Positions 22,915 through 33,302 of a stretch of 64,000 nt of DNA are shown here, piece after piece; position 1 is the first letter of the stretch, and every line of letters starts with the position of its first letter. Made by a program: the position numbers and the translations under genes. The notes under the pieces are model-generated. The model was not told the origin of the DNA and did no database searches. It saw nothing but the letters and a program-made list of their open reading frames with translations. The stretch covers positions 143,237,501 to 143,301,500 of the forward strand of contig CM032232.1 of NCBI GenBank assembly GCA_019009955.1, given 5' to 3'. Origin of the DNA: Riptortus pedestris (Eukaryota > Arthropoda > Insecta > Hemiptera > Alydidae).

Positions 22915-24269
22915 GACATTGATTAGAAGTGTAACCTCTACAGGCTACAGGTTACGTCAACTAATATATTGATACAGGGCATCCTGGATTTAACGGTTTA
23001 ATCTCGCAGCTTAAGGCTACGTACTTCACTAAAGGGAATGTCAACACTCAGGTTGAAGACTTAGTGGTTGATTGGTGGATTTGAAGTGTAATCTCTACAG
23101 GCTACAGGTTACGTCAACTAATATATTGATACAGGGCATCCTGGATTTAACGGTTTAATCTCGCAGCTTAAGGCTACGTACTTCACGTGGGAATTTCAAC
23201 ACTCAGGATGAAGACTTAGTGCGTCATTAGTGGTTTGGAAGTGTAACCTCTACAGGCTACAGGTTACGTCAACTAATATATTGATACAGGGCATCCTGGA
23301 TTTAACGGTTTAATCTCGCAGCTTAAGGCTACGTACTTCACGTGGGAATTTCAACACTCAGGATGAACACTTAGTGCGTCATTAGTGGTTTGGAAGTGTA
23401 ATCTCTACAGGCTACAGGTTACATCAACTAATATATTGATACAGGGCATCCTGGATTTAACGGTTTAATCCCGCAGCTTAAGGCTACGTACATCACTAAA
23501 GGGAATGTCAACACTCAGGATGAAGACTTAGTGCGTCATTGGTGGTTTGGAAGTGTAATCTCTACAGGCTACAGGTTACATCAACTAATATATTGATACA
23601 GGGCATCCTGGATTTAACGGTTTAATCCCGCAGCTTAAGGCTACGTACTTCACGTGGGAATTTCAACACTCAGGATGAACACTTAGTGCGTCATTGGTGG
23701 TTTGGAAGTGTAATCTCTACAGGCTACAGGTTACATCAACTAATATATTGATACAGGGCATCCTGGATTTAACGGTTTAATCCCGCAGCTTAAGGCTACG
23801 TACATCACTAAAGGGAATGTCAACACTCAGGATGAAGACTTAGTGCGTCATTGGTGGTTTGGAAGTGTAACCTCTACAGGCTACAGGTTACGTCAACTAA
23901 TATATTGATACTGGTCATCCTGAATTTAACGGTTTAATCCCGCAGCTTAAGGCTACGTATATCACTAATGGGAATTTCACACTCAGGATGAAGACTTCGT
24001 GCATCATTGGTGGTTTGGAAGTGTAACCTCTACAGGCTACAGGTTACGTCAACTAATATATTGTTACTGGTCATCCTGGATTTAACGGTTTAATCTCGCA
24101 GCTTAAGGCTAGTTATATCACTAATGGTAATTTCACACTCAGGATGAAGACTTAGTGCTTCATTGGTGGTTTGGAAGTGTAACCTCTACAGGCTACAGGT
24201 TACGTCAACTAATATATTGTTACTGGTCATCCTGGATTTAACGGTTTAATCTCGCAGCTTAAGGCTAAC
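22915..24269 (+). repeat. 156-bp satellite array, about 8.7 units
   Basis: The marker CTCTACAGGCTACAGGTTAC recurs at about 22935, 23092, 23248, 23403, 23560, 23715, 23872, 24028 and 24183, an average period of 156 bp. Each unit holds an imperfect 25-nt palindrome (GTAACCT, 11 nt, AGGTTAC). Units alternate between a CACTAAAGGGAATGTCAAC form with GAAGAC and a CACGTGGGAATTTCAAC form with GAACAC in the centre of the array, which gives a dimeric 312-bp higher-order period there. Units toward the right edge are more diverged (TCACTAATGG). The array lies between two oppositely oriented H-family copies. Confidence 0.95.
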
Positions 24270-24287
24270 TGTTAATCCATAAAAAAA

Positions 24288-24712
24288 GTCCGTCGTTCAG
24301 GGGCTGCGCAAACTAAGCAGATTTCCCACGTGTAGTTTTACAATAGAGAAATTTCACGGGATCCGAGCAGTCAAGGAAAAGGCCGAACTAGCTTTTGGCG
24401 GTTAATTCACTCTCGTCCGTTAACGCATATAACATTAACGGAGATATATCGCATTTTCGAAAATCCTCCCCGCTAAACCCCCCCCCTCCCACTGGTCCGA
24501 CGAACTTGATCTTTCATTTTACATAAAACAACTAAATATTTAGTACGGTGACGATCAAACGAAAATTGCGACTGCTAGAGCGGTAACAGACAAATATATA
24601 TATATATATATACATACAGTTTTGATCGGACCTCATTATCGCCATCTACTAGGTAGGATGGATGGACATTTGAAGAAAAATATCGAAAATTCCGTCACGA
24701 GTACGATGAGAT
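24288..24712 (-). repeat. H-family copy, short form, minus strand, 5' end truncated
   Basis: 3' terminus at 24288 (complement of GGAC) with the hairpin partly changed (TCGTTCAGGGGCTGCGC); AAGCAGATTTCCCACGTG, TAGCTTTTGGCGG and a TA tract at 24595-24611 follow. It stops after GTCACGAGTACGATGAGA, so the terminal palindrome is missing. Confidence 0.82.
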
Positions 24713-26410
24713 GACCAACGATTTTGACTCCCTTAGACCCCGTCCACAGACAGGCTGACAGTGTGAACTGTCCACAGACCTCCAATGGGGTACGTGACAA
24801 TGGGGTTACAACAGACAACTCGTTCCACGTCCTCCTTGGATAACGGGGGGTTGTTCATCGAGAAGAGCACTCACTGCGAATCAACTCTAATCACGAATCC
24901 CCGGGGCCTAGGGGGTGGCTTAGGATCTCAAAGGTCTATCTGGACTCTGGAATGGTCTCGCCGGAGATGTCGGCTCAATAGGGACCAACTCTAGAGCACT
25001 GAAGATGGGACGGTTCGCCCCGAACGTACTTTGTCTGTAATAAAAGAAGTATTAAGAGTGGAGGTGTTTGACCTTTTTGAACCTTCCGTTTCCGTCAAAG
25101 GTCTATGTTTGTTTGAATCATAGGGTTTTAGGTCGAGAAACTATTAGGTTATCATCCCCCTGTAATATCTACAATTCTCGTTTTGGTTAAGTTCCTACCT
25201 GAATTTTTGGAACCTCCCAATTCATGATTTGGTATGTCAGTTGTGAATTAGATTTGTGCGACAACCAGCATAAGACTCAGTAAGTCAGTCATGGATTGGA
25301 GCTGTAAAACTCACAGGTAAACACTTAATGTGAGAGTCAAAGTTTGGAACTATGAGTTACTTTCTGCGGTGCGTTAGTCGTGGTTTAGAATTGTGAATTG
25401 TGATTTATTGTGCTTCTGATGAGTCGGAACTGTAATTCCAGTAGCTTTAGATTTACTTTTTTTCAAAGATTCGACCTGTCGATTGCACAACAAAGGAATT
25501 TGTCAGTCATATATTGGTACTTTAGATATAATCCAGGCAAAGGACTATGCGATTTGCTCTCAATTTCACAAACGTGTTCGATGAACCAACAATTCAGCCT
25601 GAATTTCAATTAGCGCATTCCCTCAAATGAAATGTGTTTTATTAAATTCGGAGGAAATTTAATTTACAAACGAAAGTTTTCTCATTTGCGGGGCCCCAAC
25701 TTGTGCCTCTTTCACATCTCCACCACCATTTTCATCCGGCAAACATCTAATCACGCTCCGGTGTTAACTCTTGTGAAAACGATAAATGGGCAAAGTTTCA
25801 TTAAAATTTTATTGAAGTATGAATGAATAATCTATCTGTGAAAAATCTGGTTAGGCCGGCAAAGGGAGTATTAAACTTTGGCCGATACAATCAGCTTCGA
25901 ACGTGCTTCCCAAGTAGCTGCTGGCATGAATTTTAATTGCCTAAGGTCTGAAGGGGGGGGGCGCTCTGATGGCCTGTTACAAAGAATTCAAAAGTTCCTT
26001 TTTAAGTTGGTGGGAAAATTCCTTGGCTCAACTTACTGTGAAATTAATGTTCCCCCGCTCCATTGAGAAATTGTCTTCATAATTGAATGGTTTTTGGGTC
26101 AGCTTTCTAGGGCACTCATTCATGAAATATGGAGATTGAATTTTAGAGCCAACCACACCAGATAATGTCGGTCTTCTTCGTAATTAGGTTCCCGGGGGGG
26201 GGGCGAGTGTGTATTATTTTTTGTTAATTAATCTCTGCTTTATGGCGATAACGACAATAAAAAAATTTAACTGACAATATAAAGATTCAACTTTATTAAC
26301 CAATTTTATAACACTACCTACATCTCTTACTATAATGCATTGATGAATTATTTTCAGTCCTTTAATACATTCAAAAATAAATCAAAGAAGACTGTGCATA
26401 ACAGATAATT
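24713..26410. other. Largely unique stretch of about 1.7 kb
   Basis: 24713-25060 is richer in G+C. Near 25006 it contains CTGAAGATGGGACGG-TTCG-CCCCGAACG, a hairpin, followed by AATAAAAG at about 25040, the layout of a polyadenylated retro-insert end. The rest has no repeat match in the window. Short frames at 24785, 25410, 25632 and 25878 carry no recognisable domains. G-runs at 25955 and 26193. Confidence 0.4.
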
Positions 26411-26415
26411 ATAAA

Positions 26416-26450
26416 CGTCCGTAACTCAGGGGTTGCGTAAACTAAACAGA
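26416..26450 (-). repeat. H-family 3' end, minus strand
   Basis: GTCCGTAACTCAGGGGTTGCG then AAACTAAACAGATT, the diverged hairpin and subterminal repeat, joined directly to the 103-bp array. Confidence 0.75.
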
Positions 26451-27003
26451 TTCAGGCAATAACAAATATGACCTTTAATGTTGACTGATAAGGTCATATT
26501 TTCCAATACCACCCTTCACTCCCCCTCTTAACGGGCACTATTCCAGGTCCGAATTCAGGCAATAACAAATATGACCTTTAATGTTGACTGATAAGGTCAT
26601 ATTTTGCAATGCCACCTTCCACTCCCCCTCTTAACGGACACTATTCCAAATTCAGCCAATAACAAATATGGTCTTTAGTGTTGACTGAAAAGGTCATATT
26701 TTCCAATACCACCCTCCACTCCCCTTCTTAACGGGCACTATTCCAGGTCCGAATTCAGGCAATAACAAATATGACCTTTAATGTTGACTGATAAGGTCAT
26801 ATTTTCCAATACCACCCTCCACTCCCCTTCTTAACGGGCACTATTCCAGGTCCGAATTCAGCCAATAACAAATATGACCTTTAATGTTGACTGATAAGGT
26901 CATATTTTCCAATACCACCCTCCACTCCCCTTCTTAACGGGCACTATTCCAGGTCCGAATTCAGCCAATAACAAATATGACCTTTAATGTTGACTGATAA
27001 GGT
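26451..27003 (-). repeat. 103-bp tandem array derived from H-family sequence, about 5.3 units
   Basis: TTCAG(G/C)CAATAACAAATATG recurs at 26451, 26554, 26651, 26754, 26857 and 26960 (period 103, one unit 97). Each unit carries a perfect 12-bp inverted repeat AAATATGACCTT / AAGGTCATATTT around a 14-nt loop. The adjoining CACTCCCC...AACGGGCACTATTCCAGG-TCCGAATTCAGCCAATAAC aligns with the complement of the H-family block TTATTGGCTGAAATCGGACC and its G-run. The array therefore appears to be an expanded internal H segment. Confidence 0.92.
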
Positions 27004-27392
27004 ATGGAATATATCTAAAACACATTTTTGAGACAATAACGTAAAATCATAATTGATAAAGTCATCATAACGAATTTGCATTTATCTCGCATAATAAATG
27101 TCTCTCGAAAACCATATTTGGTATTTAAGCTTAGAATAAAGTGGTACATGATTAAACAGCTTATTGATAATATGACATGAGCAGGAATGGGAGTTTACTG
27201 AAAGCTAAAAACTAAAACATCCAAATACCTCTGTTAATATTCATGATAGAGAAAATATTACCCTCAAGGAAACTCAGCTATCGAGGTTGTACACATGGCC
27301 CAATTTTTGAAAAATGCCCTCAAATCCCCATCGATCCTACTAAGATGACAAAACTGAGGCGTCCCTAATTTTCCTTAAGGGAAATTGCTAAA
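27004..27392. repeat. H-family pieces in both orientations
   Basis: 27010-27257 matches the long-form interior on the minus strand (CATATTTGGTATTTAAGC, TTGATAATATGACATGAG, CTGTTAATATTCATGATAG). At about 27258 it switches to a plus-strand 5' part (ACTCAGCTATCGAGGTTGTAC, CCATCGATCCTACT), ending near a second palindrome half TTTTCCTTAAGGGAAATTGCT at 27370-27392. Confidence 0.7.
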
Positions 27393-28746
27393 AAGACTAA
27401 CACAAATATTTCAAGAATGCATTTCCAGTAATATAAGTCTTAAATGCATTTCACCAATGTATTGAAATTTATTAGAAAACATTGTTCTCAGTTTCCTGTT
27501 TTGAGTATACCTCTAACGTGGGAATTTATTGAAATTGTGTGTGCTCCATCCTTTGGATACTACACACATTATTGTTCTTCGTTTAAAAATAGACCAAGAC
27601 TTTCATATCTGAAGGACTTTTTTTTTATGCAAGGATGAATACTATCTAAAATGTTTGAGTATAAAATAAAACTATAATGCACTTGTTAAAAAATAATTTG
27701 TAATCGAGTCTATTTTCTTTTTTAAGGTAGACTCGAAATAGCAATATCGATTGTCCCTAGTGAAGTGTAGTCTAAATACTAAACGATAAAGTTTTTATTG
27801 AACAAAACTTAACATCAGAGTCTCTAATAAATTAAAAAATATATAATTCACATTTTTAATCTCTGTTTACTTATTGATCATTTTTTTCTATTTTTTTGTA
27901 ATATACAATTTTTTTGTTCGTTTTAGTTTATATGTCGTTCTTATTCTAGAATTCTTAAGTTTTCAAAATCCAAATTATGGGTGCATCTGATAGCGTCGTC
28001 GGCTATGGACGTTTTATTGACCTCATTGTCAAAGTTTATCAACTGTTGTCTTCTTCTTCTTTTGAGTAATTCTAGTGATTTTGCTGTATCAAATTTATTT
28101 TAAATTCATATAGCTGATTTTGTACATATTATATTTGATTTAAGTTTATCCTTTATATGACTAAAGGTATTTTTTCAATGCGACGATGTGATCGTTATCT
28201 AGTTTCTTCTGATGAGGTGGCATATGGACGTGAAACTAGTAGAGAAATAAAAAGGTTTTAATAATTATTTGAAGTTTTTCTCTTTTGGTTGCCCTTACGT
28301 CAGAGATTGGTAAAGTCAATTTGAATAGGTCATATGTTTAAAATAATTAGAGAATGCGTTTTCTGACATTTTTTTTTTTTTTGAAAACAATTTTATCAAA
28401 AATCCATTTTCCTTCTTATCAAATCGGAAATGGTAATAAAAATTAACATCATGAGATAAACCTCAATAGCAGACTACTTCTAATCTACTAAATGTGTAAG
28501 GCAGCGCTGAGTTTTGATCTGGTAGTTCCATATGTAAGTTAGGTGTAGCTTAGAACCATCTGATTTCCCAGAGGTCAGAGAATCATCCAATCAGCTGGTG
28601 GAATCGATTTGATTCCCGGCACACATTTCCATTGACTAACTCTCTCCGAGGGATTCATTGTTGTTCACTTTCTACCCAGAACCTTATAAATAAACTGCAA
28701 AGTAAACCTAAAGTGGAGCATAATGATAATGAATAAAGTAGAAATT
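27393..28746. other. AT-rich stretch without recognisable gene
   Basis: No coding region seen. Around 28190 a perfect 8-bp inverted repeat CTAGTTTC / GAAACTAG encloses CTGATGAGG, and AATAAAAAGG follows within 10 bp, resembling the hairpin-plus-AATAAA ends at 14742 and 25006. Confidence 0.35.
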
Positions 28747-28748
28747 GA

Positions 28749-28800
28749 GTCACGCAGATGCTGCGTAAACTAAACAGATTTTCCAGGCGTTGGTAAGATA
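28749..28800 (-). repeat. H-family 3' end remnant, minus strand
   Basis: GAGTCACGCAGATGCTGCG then TAAACTAAACAGATTTTCC: the hairpin has an altered loop (GAT in place of CCC-type loop) and the subterminal repeat is still readable. Confidence 0.65.
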
Positions 28801-28846
28801 CACTAGTGATATCATCTCCATCCCTATTCTGGCTGAAATCAAGAAA

Positions 28847-29442
28847 ATAGTTATTTATTATACAAGTGACGAAAGTAGATCATTTTACAAATCGAGTGAA
28901 ACGTTTACCCACACGAGCGAAGCGAGTCTGGTAATTTCACGAGAGTTGTAAATTCTACTTTCGTCACGAGTGTAATATTAATTTTTTTCTGTAATCGTGT
29001 AATACATGATCTAACAGGAATATGAAAAAAATTAGGATGTTGTGAAGATTATGGTATGTTGTTGGTAGGTTATAAGCATGGTTGTGAAAGGTTATAAGCA
29101 TAGTTATAAAACAACTAGTGATGATTGTGAAGTAGTGCAGTTATAAACAAGTGCAGGTTATAAACAAGGAAGGTAATTATTATTATATTTAAATTTTAAA
29201 ATATATTGATTATTTCCACCAATAATTCATCCACAATTCAATTTATTTTGTTAAAATAAATTCTTACAATGTTAAGAAACATTTTAAAGCATATAATTTC
29301 CATCTTCAAATTATTTTTTAATTTATACTTATTACTAATTAAGAAGGCAATTCACTTTCTTCACTCTATTGCAAAATGTTTCACTTTCTTCACTCATTTC
29401 AGTTTAGTAATGTTACCATTATTCAACGATTACAGAAAAAAA
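28847..29442 (+). repeat. K-family hairpin-ended repeat, copy 2 (full length)
   Basis: Starts ATAGTTATTTATTATACAAG and carries a 125-nt hairpin (28856-28980) with arms of about 48 nt (GACGAAAGTAGA and its complement in both). The loop includes CACGAGCGAAGCGAG. It continues with TTTTTTTCTGTAATCGTGTAA, the conserved middle, and ends CAACGATTACAGAAAAAAA. No transposase frame. Confidence 0.85.
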
Positions 29443-29499
29443 GAATTCTTCGCTTAATATTTGAGTTACGAAACAAATGCATAGAACAGTTGTAAAAAA

Positions 29500-29663
29500 T
29501 TAATAGTTTAACAAGATTGGTTCTATAACATTTTATGATCCGACTAATAATCACGGAGATATTTGGAATATTCGACCCCCCCCCCACCTATTCCTGGTCC
29601 GATTCCAGCCAATAAAAAATAATATATTCAGTAATAACTGAAACAGTTAAATATCACGTGTAG
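29500..29663 (-). repeat. H-family fragment, minus strand
   Basis: AAGATTGGTTCTATAACATT, GGAGATATTTGGAATATTCG, a C-run, TGGTCCGATTCCAGCC. It ends before the (TTTA)n end of the LINE tail at 29672. Confidence 0.65.
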
Positions 29664-29671
29664 AATAGACC

Positions 29672-29752
29672 ATTTATTTATTTATTTGGATTATGCCCCA
29701 CATCGATGGTGATTGGCAAGATCTCTGTTTAGGGGGTAGTTAGAATAATATA
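29672..29752 (-). pseudogene. I-like LINE 3' end, minus strand (part 1, terminal piece)
   Basis: On the minus strand this is the last 80 bp of a LINE: GCCAATCACCATCGATGTGG, then a (AAAT)n tail at the low-coordinate edge. The same terminus occurs on the plus strand at 38640-38663. The rest of the element continues at 30106 beyond an inserted K-family repeat. Confidence 0.75.
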
Positions 29753-30105
29753 TTTTTCTGTAATCGTTGAATAATGGTAACATTACTAAACTGAAATGAG
29801 TGAAGAAAGTGAAACATTTTGCAATAGAGTGAAGAAAGTGAATTGCCTTCTTAATTAGTAATAAGTATAAATTAAAAAAATAATTTGAAGTTGCTTATAA
29901 CCTACCAACAACATACCATAATCTTCACAACATCCTAATTTTGTTCATATTCTGGTTAGATCTGATCATGTATTACACGATTACAGAAAAAAATTAATAT
30001 TACACTCGTGACGAAAGTAGAATTTACAACTCTCGTGAAATTACCGGTAAACGTTTCACTCGAGTTGTAAAATGATCTACTTTCGTCACTTGTATAATAA
30101 ATAAC
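29753..30105 (-). repeat. K-family repeat, copy 3, internally deleted, inserted in a LINE tail
   Basis: Starts TTTTTCTGTAATCGTTG and ends with the hairpin end TTGTATAATAAATAACTA. About 230 bp of the middle are missing (junction TTTGAAGTTGCTTATAACC), and the hairpin loop is trimmed to ACCGGTAAACG. Both flanks match one continuous LINE tail when compared with 38560-38620, so the insertion point is well defined. Confidence 0.82.
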
Positions 30106-30480
30106 TATTATTCTTTCATGTGCACATTAGTTGTACTTTATTTATATATTATGGAAAATATTCCTTAAATATCTGAGTGTTTCTCATATCCGTACTTCAT
30201 CTAAACGAATATAATAAAAGTTATCCTTTTTAAATCTTTATAAATATGCTGTAGATCTATTGTATTTGTATGTAAATGTTTATTTTTTTTAAATATGTTA
30301 GTATTTGTGGAATATATTGGCTGCTGTCAGTTAATAGTTCTGTCATATCGTGGGGTATGTGAAGGTTTTTTCGTTGGATGCAGTCAGTAAGTGTTTTATC
30401 GTTAGGTGTTTGCTGCAGTATTTGCATATAGGGTTATCAGTGCTTGCCAATAGTTTGTCTTGGAGTAGATCAAAAATAGA
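30106..30480 (-). pseudogene. I-like LINE 3' region, minus strand (part 2, coding tail)
   Basis: Complement of a LINE C-terminal region: TDNPICKYCSKHLTIKHLLT, a CxxC...H knuckle, preceded by a few more codons, then frameshifted leader-like sequence and UTR. Close in sequence to 38230-38480 on the other strand (both share CCCCACGATATGACAGAAC and TTAACTGACAGCAGCC). The 5' part (RLRIGHT motif) is absent, so this copy is more strongly truncated. Confidence 0.78.
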
Positions 30481-30624
30481 TTTTTGAGACAAAGACGTAA
30501 GATCTTAATTGATAACATTAACAATATATTCTCATACTTACACAAAATTGAAATATATGATAACATTTAACATGCATCCACCAACTGTATATGTATTTTT
30601 TTTTTTTATTTTTTTTAGTATTAT

Positions 30625-30920
30625 TGCTACGTTATGTGTTACTATTACTTGTTGCTAAGGTATTTGTTATTGTTCCTTGTTGTTAAGGTATATGTTATTA
30701 TTACTTGCTGTTTAGGTATTTATTATTGTCCCTTGTTGTTAATATATTTGTTATTATTACGTTTTGCTAAGGAATTTGTTATTATTACTTGTTGCTAAGG
30801 TATTTATTATTGTTACTTGCTGTTAAGGTATTTTTTGTTATTATTTGTTGTTAAGGTATTTATTATTGTTACTCGCTGTTAAGGTATGTTTCTTTTTGTT
30901 ATTGTTACCTGTTATTACTT
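30625..30920 (+). repeat. Minisatellite, about 31-bp unit
   Basis: About nine degenerate repeats of TTACTTGTTGCTAAGG followed by TATTTATTATTG-like sequence, preceded by a T-rich tract. Units vary between 28 and 33 bp. Confidence 0.85.
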
Positions 30921-30959
30921 TTTAAAGGGCAAATCACCTTCGATGTAGTGTCCATTAAT

Positions 30960-31231
30960 AAATAAATTGAAATTGATAACGTCATCACACAACGCATTTG
31001 TATATAACAGTCTCTATTAGGGCCTTATTTCGTATTTAAGCTTAGAGCAATGTTGTTCATGATATAACAACTTATTGTTAATATAACATGATTAGGATTG
31101 GGGGTTTACTAAAGGATGAAAACTAAAGAAAATCCAAATATCTCGGTTAATAATTCATAATTGGGAAAATATGTATATAATAACATTTTTAGGTATTTCA
31201 ATTTCCAATAACATTGGATTTATACACTTTT
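30960..31231 (-). repeat. H-family long-form copy, minus strand (left part, host of nested insertion)
   Basis: GATAACGTCATCACACAACG, TCGTATTTAAGCTTAGAG, TTAATATAACATGATTAGG, CTCGGTTAATAATTCATAA, ending ACATTGGATTTATACACTTT at 31231. The sequence resumes at 31824 after a complete H-family element. Confidence 0.85.
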
Positions 31232-31350
31232 AGCAGATTTCCCTTAAGGAGAAATCAGCTATTGAGGTCGTAGTCATGACGCGATTTACGAAAACTTTCT
31301 ACAAATGTCCATCGATCCTACCCAGGAGATGACGAAAATGAGGTCCGTTC

Positions 31351-31412
<62 letters not shown>

Positions 31413-31823
31413 CTGTTAACGCTCTAGCGGTCGCAATTTTTGTTTGATCGTTACCAAACTCGATATATAACGTTTTATGCAAAAAGACAGATCATGTTCG
31501 TTAATGGTTGAAATCGGGGGTTTAGAGAGGGGGGGGGATCTTTCGGATCAAAAAATTGTATAAAACCAATCACATTGCAAATTAAATTTACTATAAATAT
31601 TGATCTATGCATTTACTCTCTATCTTGAATATTAACCGAGATATTTGAATTTTTATTAATTGTAACGGATGAAATGAGATCGGCGAACTTCGGGTCTAGT
31701 CGTGAGTTTCCGTCAAAAGCTAGTTCGGCCGTCTCCGTAACTGTTCGACTCTCGTCAAATTTCTCTATTGTAAAACTTCATGTTGGAAATCTGCTTAATT
31801 TACACAGCCCCTACGTGACGGAC
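31232..31823 (+). mobile_element. H-family element, short form, nested in another H copy
   Basis: Complete: AGCAGATTTCCCTTAAGGAG start, TA tract 31359-31407, TAGTTCGGCCG block, CACAG-CCCCTACGTGACGGAC end at 31823. It sits precisely inside the T-run of the minus-strand host (TATACAC-TTTT before, ATTTTGATCCGACG after), giving a direct view of the empty site and of the element's two ends. Confidence 0.9.
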
Positions 31824-31927
31824 TATTTTGATCCGACGTTTAATAACGGACATATTTCAACTTTTCGAAATTCCGCCCTCTAAACCCAACCGGCTGGTTC
31901 CATTTCAGCCATTAACTAACTTGTATT
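31824..31927 (-). repeat. H-family long-form copy, minus strand (right part of host)
   Basis: TTTTGATCCGACGTTTAATA, GGACATATTTCAACTTTTCG, TCTAAACCC, CATTTCAGCCATTAACTAAC. It is cut again at 31928 by a second H-family insertion. Confidence 0.85.
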
Positions 31928-32049
31928 AGCAGATTTCCCTTAAGGGAAATCAGCTATTGAGGTCGTACTCATGACGGAATTTTCGACATTTTTCTTCAAA
32001 TGTCCATCGATCCTACCTAGTAGATGACGAAAATGAGGTCCGTTCAAAA

Positions 32050-32116
<67 letters not shown>

Positions 32117-32913
32117 CTGTTACCGCTCTAGCGGTCGCAATTTTTGTTTAATCCTTACCAAACTTTATATTTAAGCGTTTTATGTAAAAAGAAAAATCAA
32201 GTTCGTTAACGGCTGAAATCGGACCAGTGGGAGGGGGGGGTTTAGAGGGGAGGATTTTCGAAAATTCGAAATATCTCCGTTACTATACGTCGGATCGAAA
32301 CATTATACAGAATCAATCTTATTACAAATTAAATTTACTATAAATATTGTTATATATATTTATTCTGTATCTTGAATATTAACCGAGATATTTGCATTTT
32401 ACAGTTTTCACCAAACCGCCACTTCTACTCATGTTACGTAAACAATACTCTGATACATAATAAATCACATAATTGGAAGTTTAAATACCAAAAATTGTAT
32501 TAAAGAGACCTTTATTATACGAGATCCATGCAAATATGCACTGGTGACTCCCCCCCCCCCATTTTAAAGTTTTGTGGACTACTAAAATTTTATTGATTGA
32601 GATAATAATTATTCTGACTTAATTACAGTACTAGATATAGTAAATAGTTCTCAATAAAATTAATGTGTTATATTCTGATATATTTCAGTAATTGTTTTTC
32701 TTTCCGGTGTGAGGCGGGACCCGTTTGTTTACATTTCTAACCTAACGCTTCCTGTCGGCAGGCTATTGAAATTGGATTAAACATTTCTTATTGCCGCTTG
32801 TATTTATTCACCTAATATTCACGGTGTTGTTGTGTTACCAGTATGTATATTTATCTATTACTAAACTACACGAGGGAAATCTGCTTAGTTTACGCAGCCC
32901 CTGCGTGACGGAC
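31928..32913 (+). mobile_element. H-family element, long form, complete
   Basis: 986 bp from AGCAGATTTCCC to GACGGAC. TA tract at 32053-32111 with one interruption. After ATTAACCGAGATATTTGCA it carries the long-form insert absent from short copies: AAATACCAAAAATTGTATTA, GACTCC(C)n, GGACTACTAAAATTTTATTG, AGTACTAGATATAGTAAATAG, CACGGTGTTGTTGTG. It ends GGGAAATCTGCTTAG, hairpin, GACGGACTT. Best reference for the long form. Confidence 0.9.
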
Positions 32914-33299
32914 TTCTTATTTTTTTTTCAGTTTTCTATTCTTATTTCCTCTCTGTCGATGTTTTGGGTTATGCGATTTTTCTCCCCCCGCCCCCGTGCT
33001 TTTCTTTTGAACGAAGGGTGGTTGTAGCTTGTGTAAAGGTGAATTCTTTTCGTTTAGTAGGTGTTTGTCGGTATCCGTATTATTTTGTATACGTTTCATT
33101 ATGTTATTTGCCCCATGGTCTGGTACAGTGGCTTTTGTGTGAGTACAGGTTCAATATATTGTTTCCACAATTATATGAGTAAAAGCAAAGCTAATATTAC
33201 ATAATTAAATTAGAATATGCACCTATGTTCGTCTTCGCTTCGTCTGTTGATATTCGTGCGTGTGTACGCCAGTAGGAATCTGAGTTTCCTTAATCTTGT
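32914..33299. other. Unassigned stretch
   Basis: No gene or repeat recognised. Short overlapping frames on both strands show no domains. Confidence 0.3.
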
Positions 33300-33302
33300 T
33301 GT

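Noticed and set aside
22915..24269. Regular repeats as a CRISPR array
   Set aside because: Eukaryotic context, contiguous 156-bp units without unique spacers, no cas genes.
26451..27003. TGACCT/AGGTCA pairs as hormone response elements
   Set aside because: The words are part of a tandemly amplified inverted repeat; spacing of 18 does not fit standard response elements and no gene is near.
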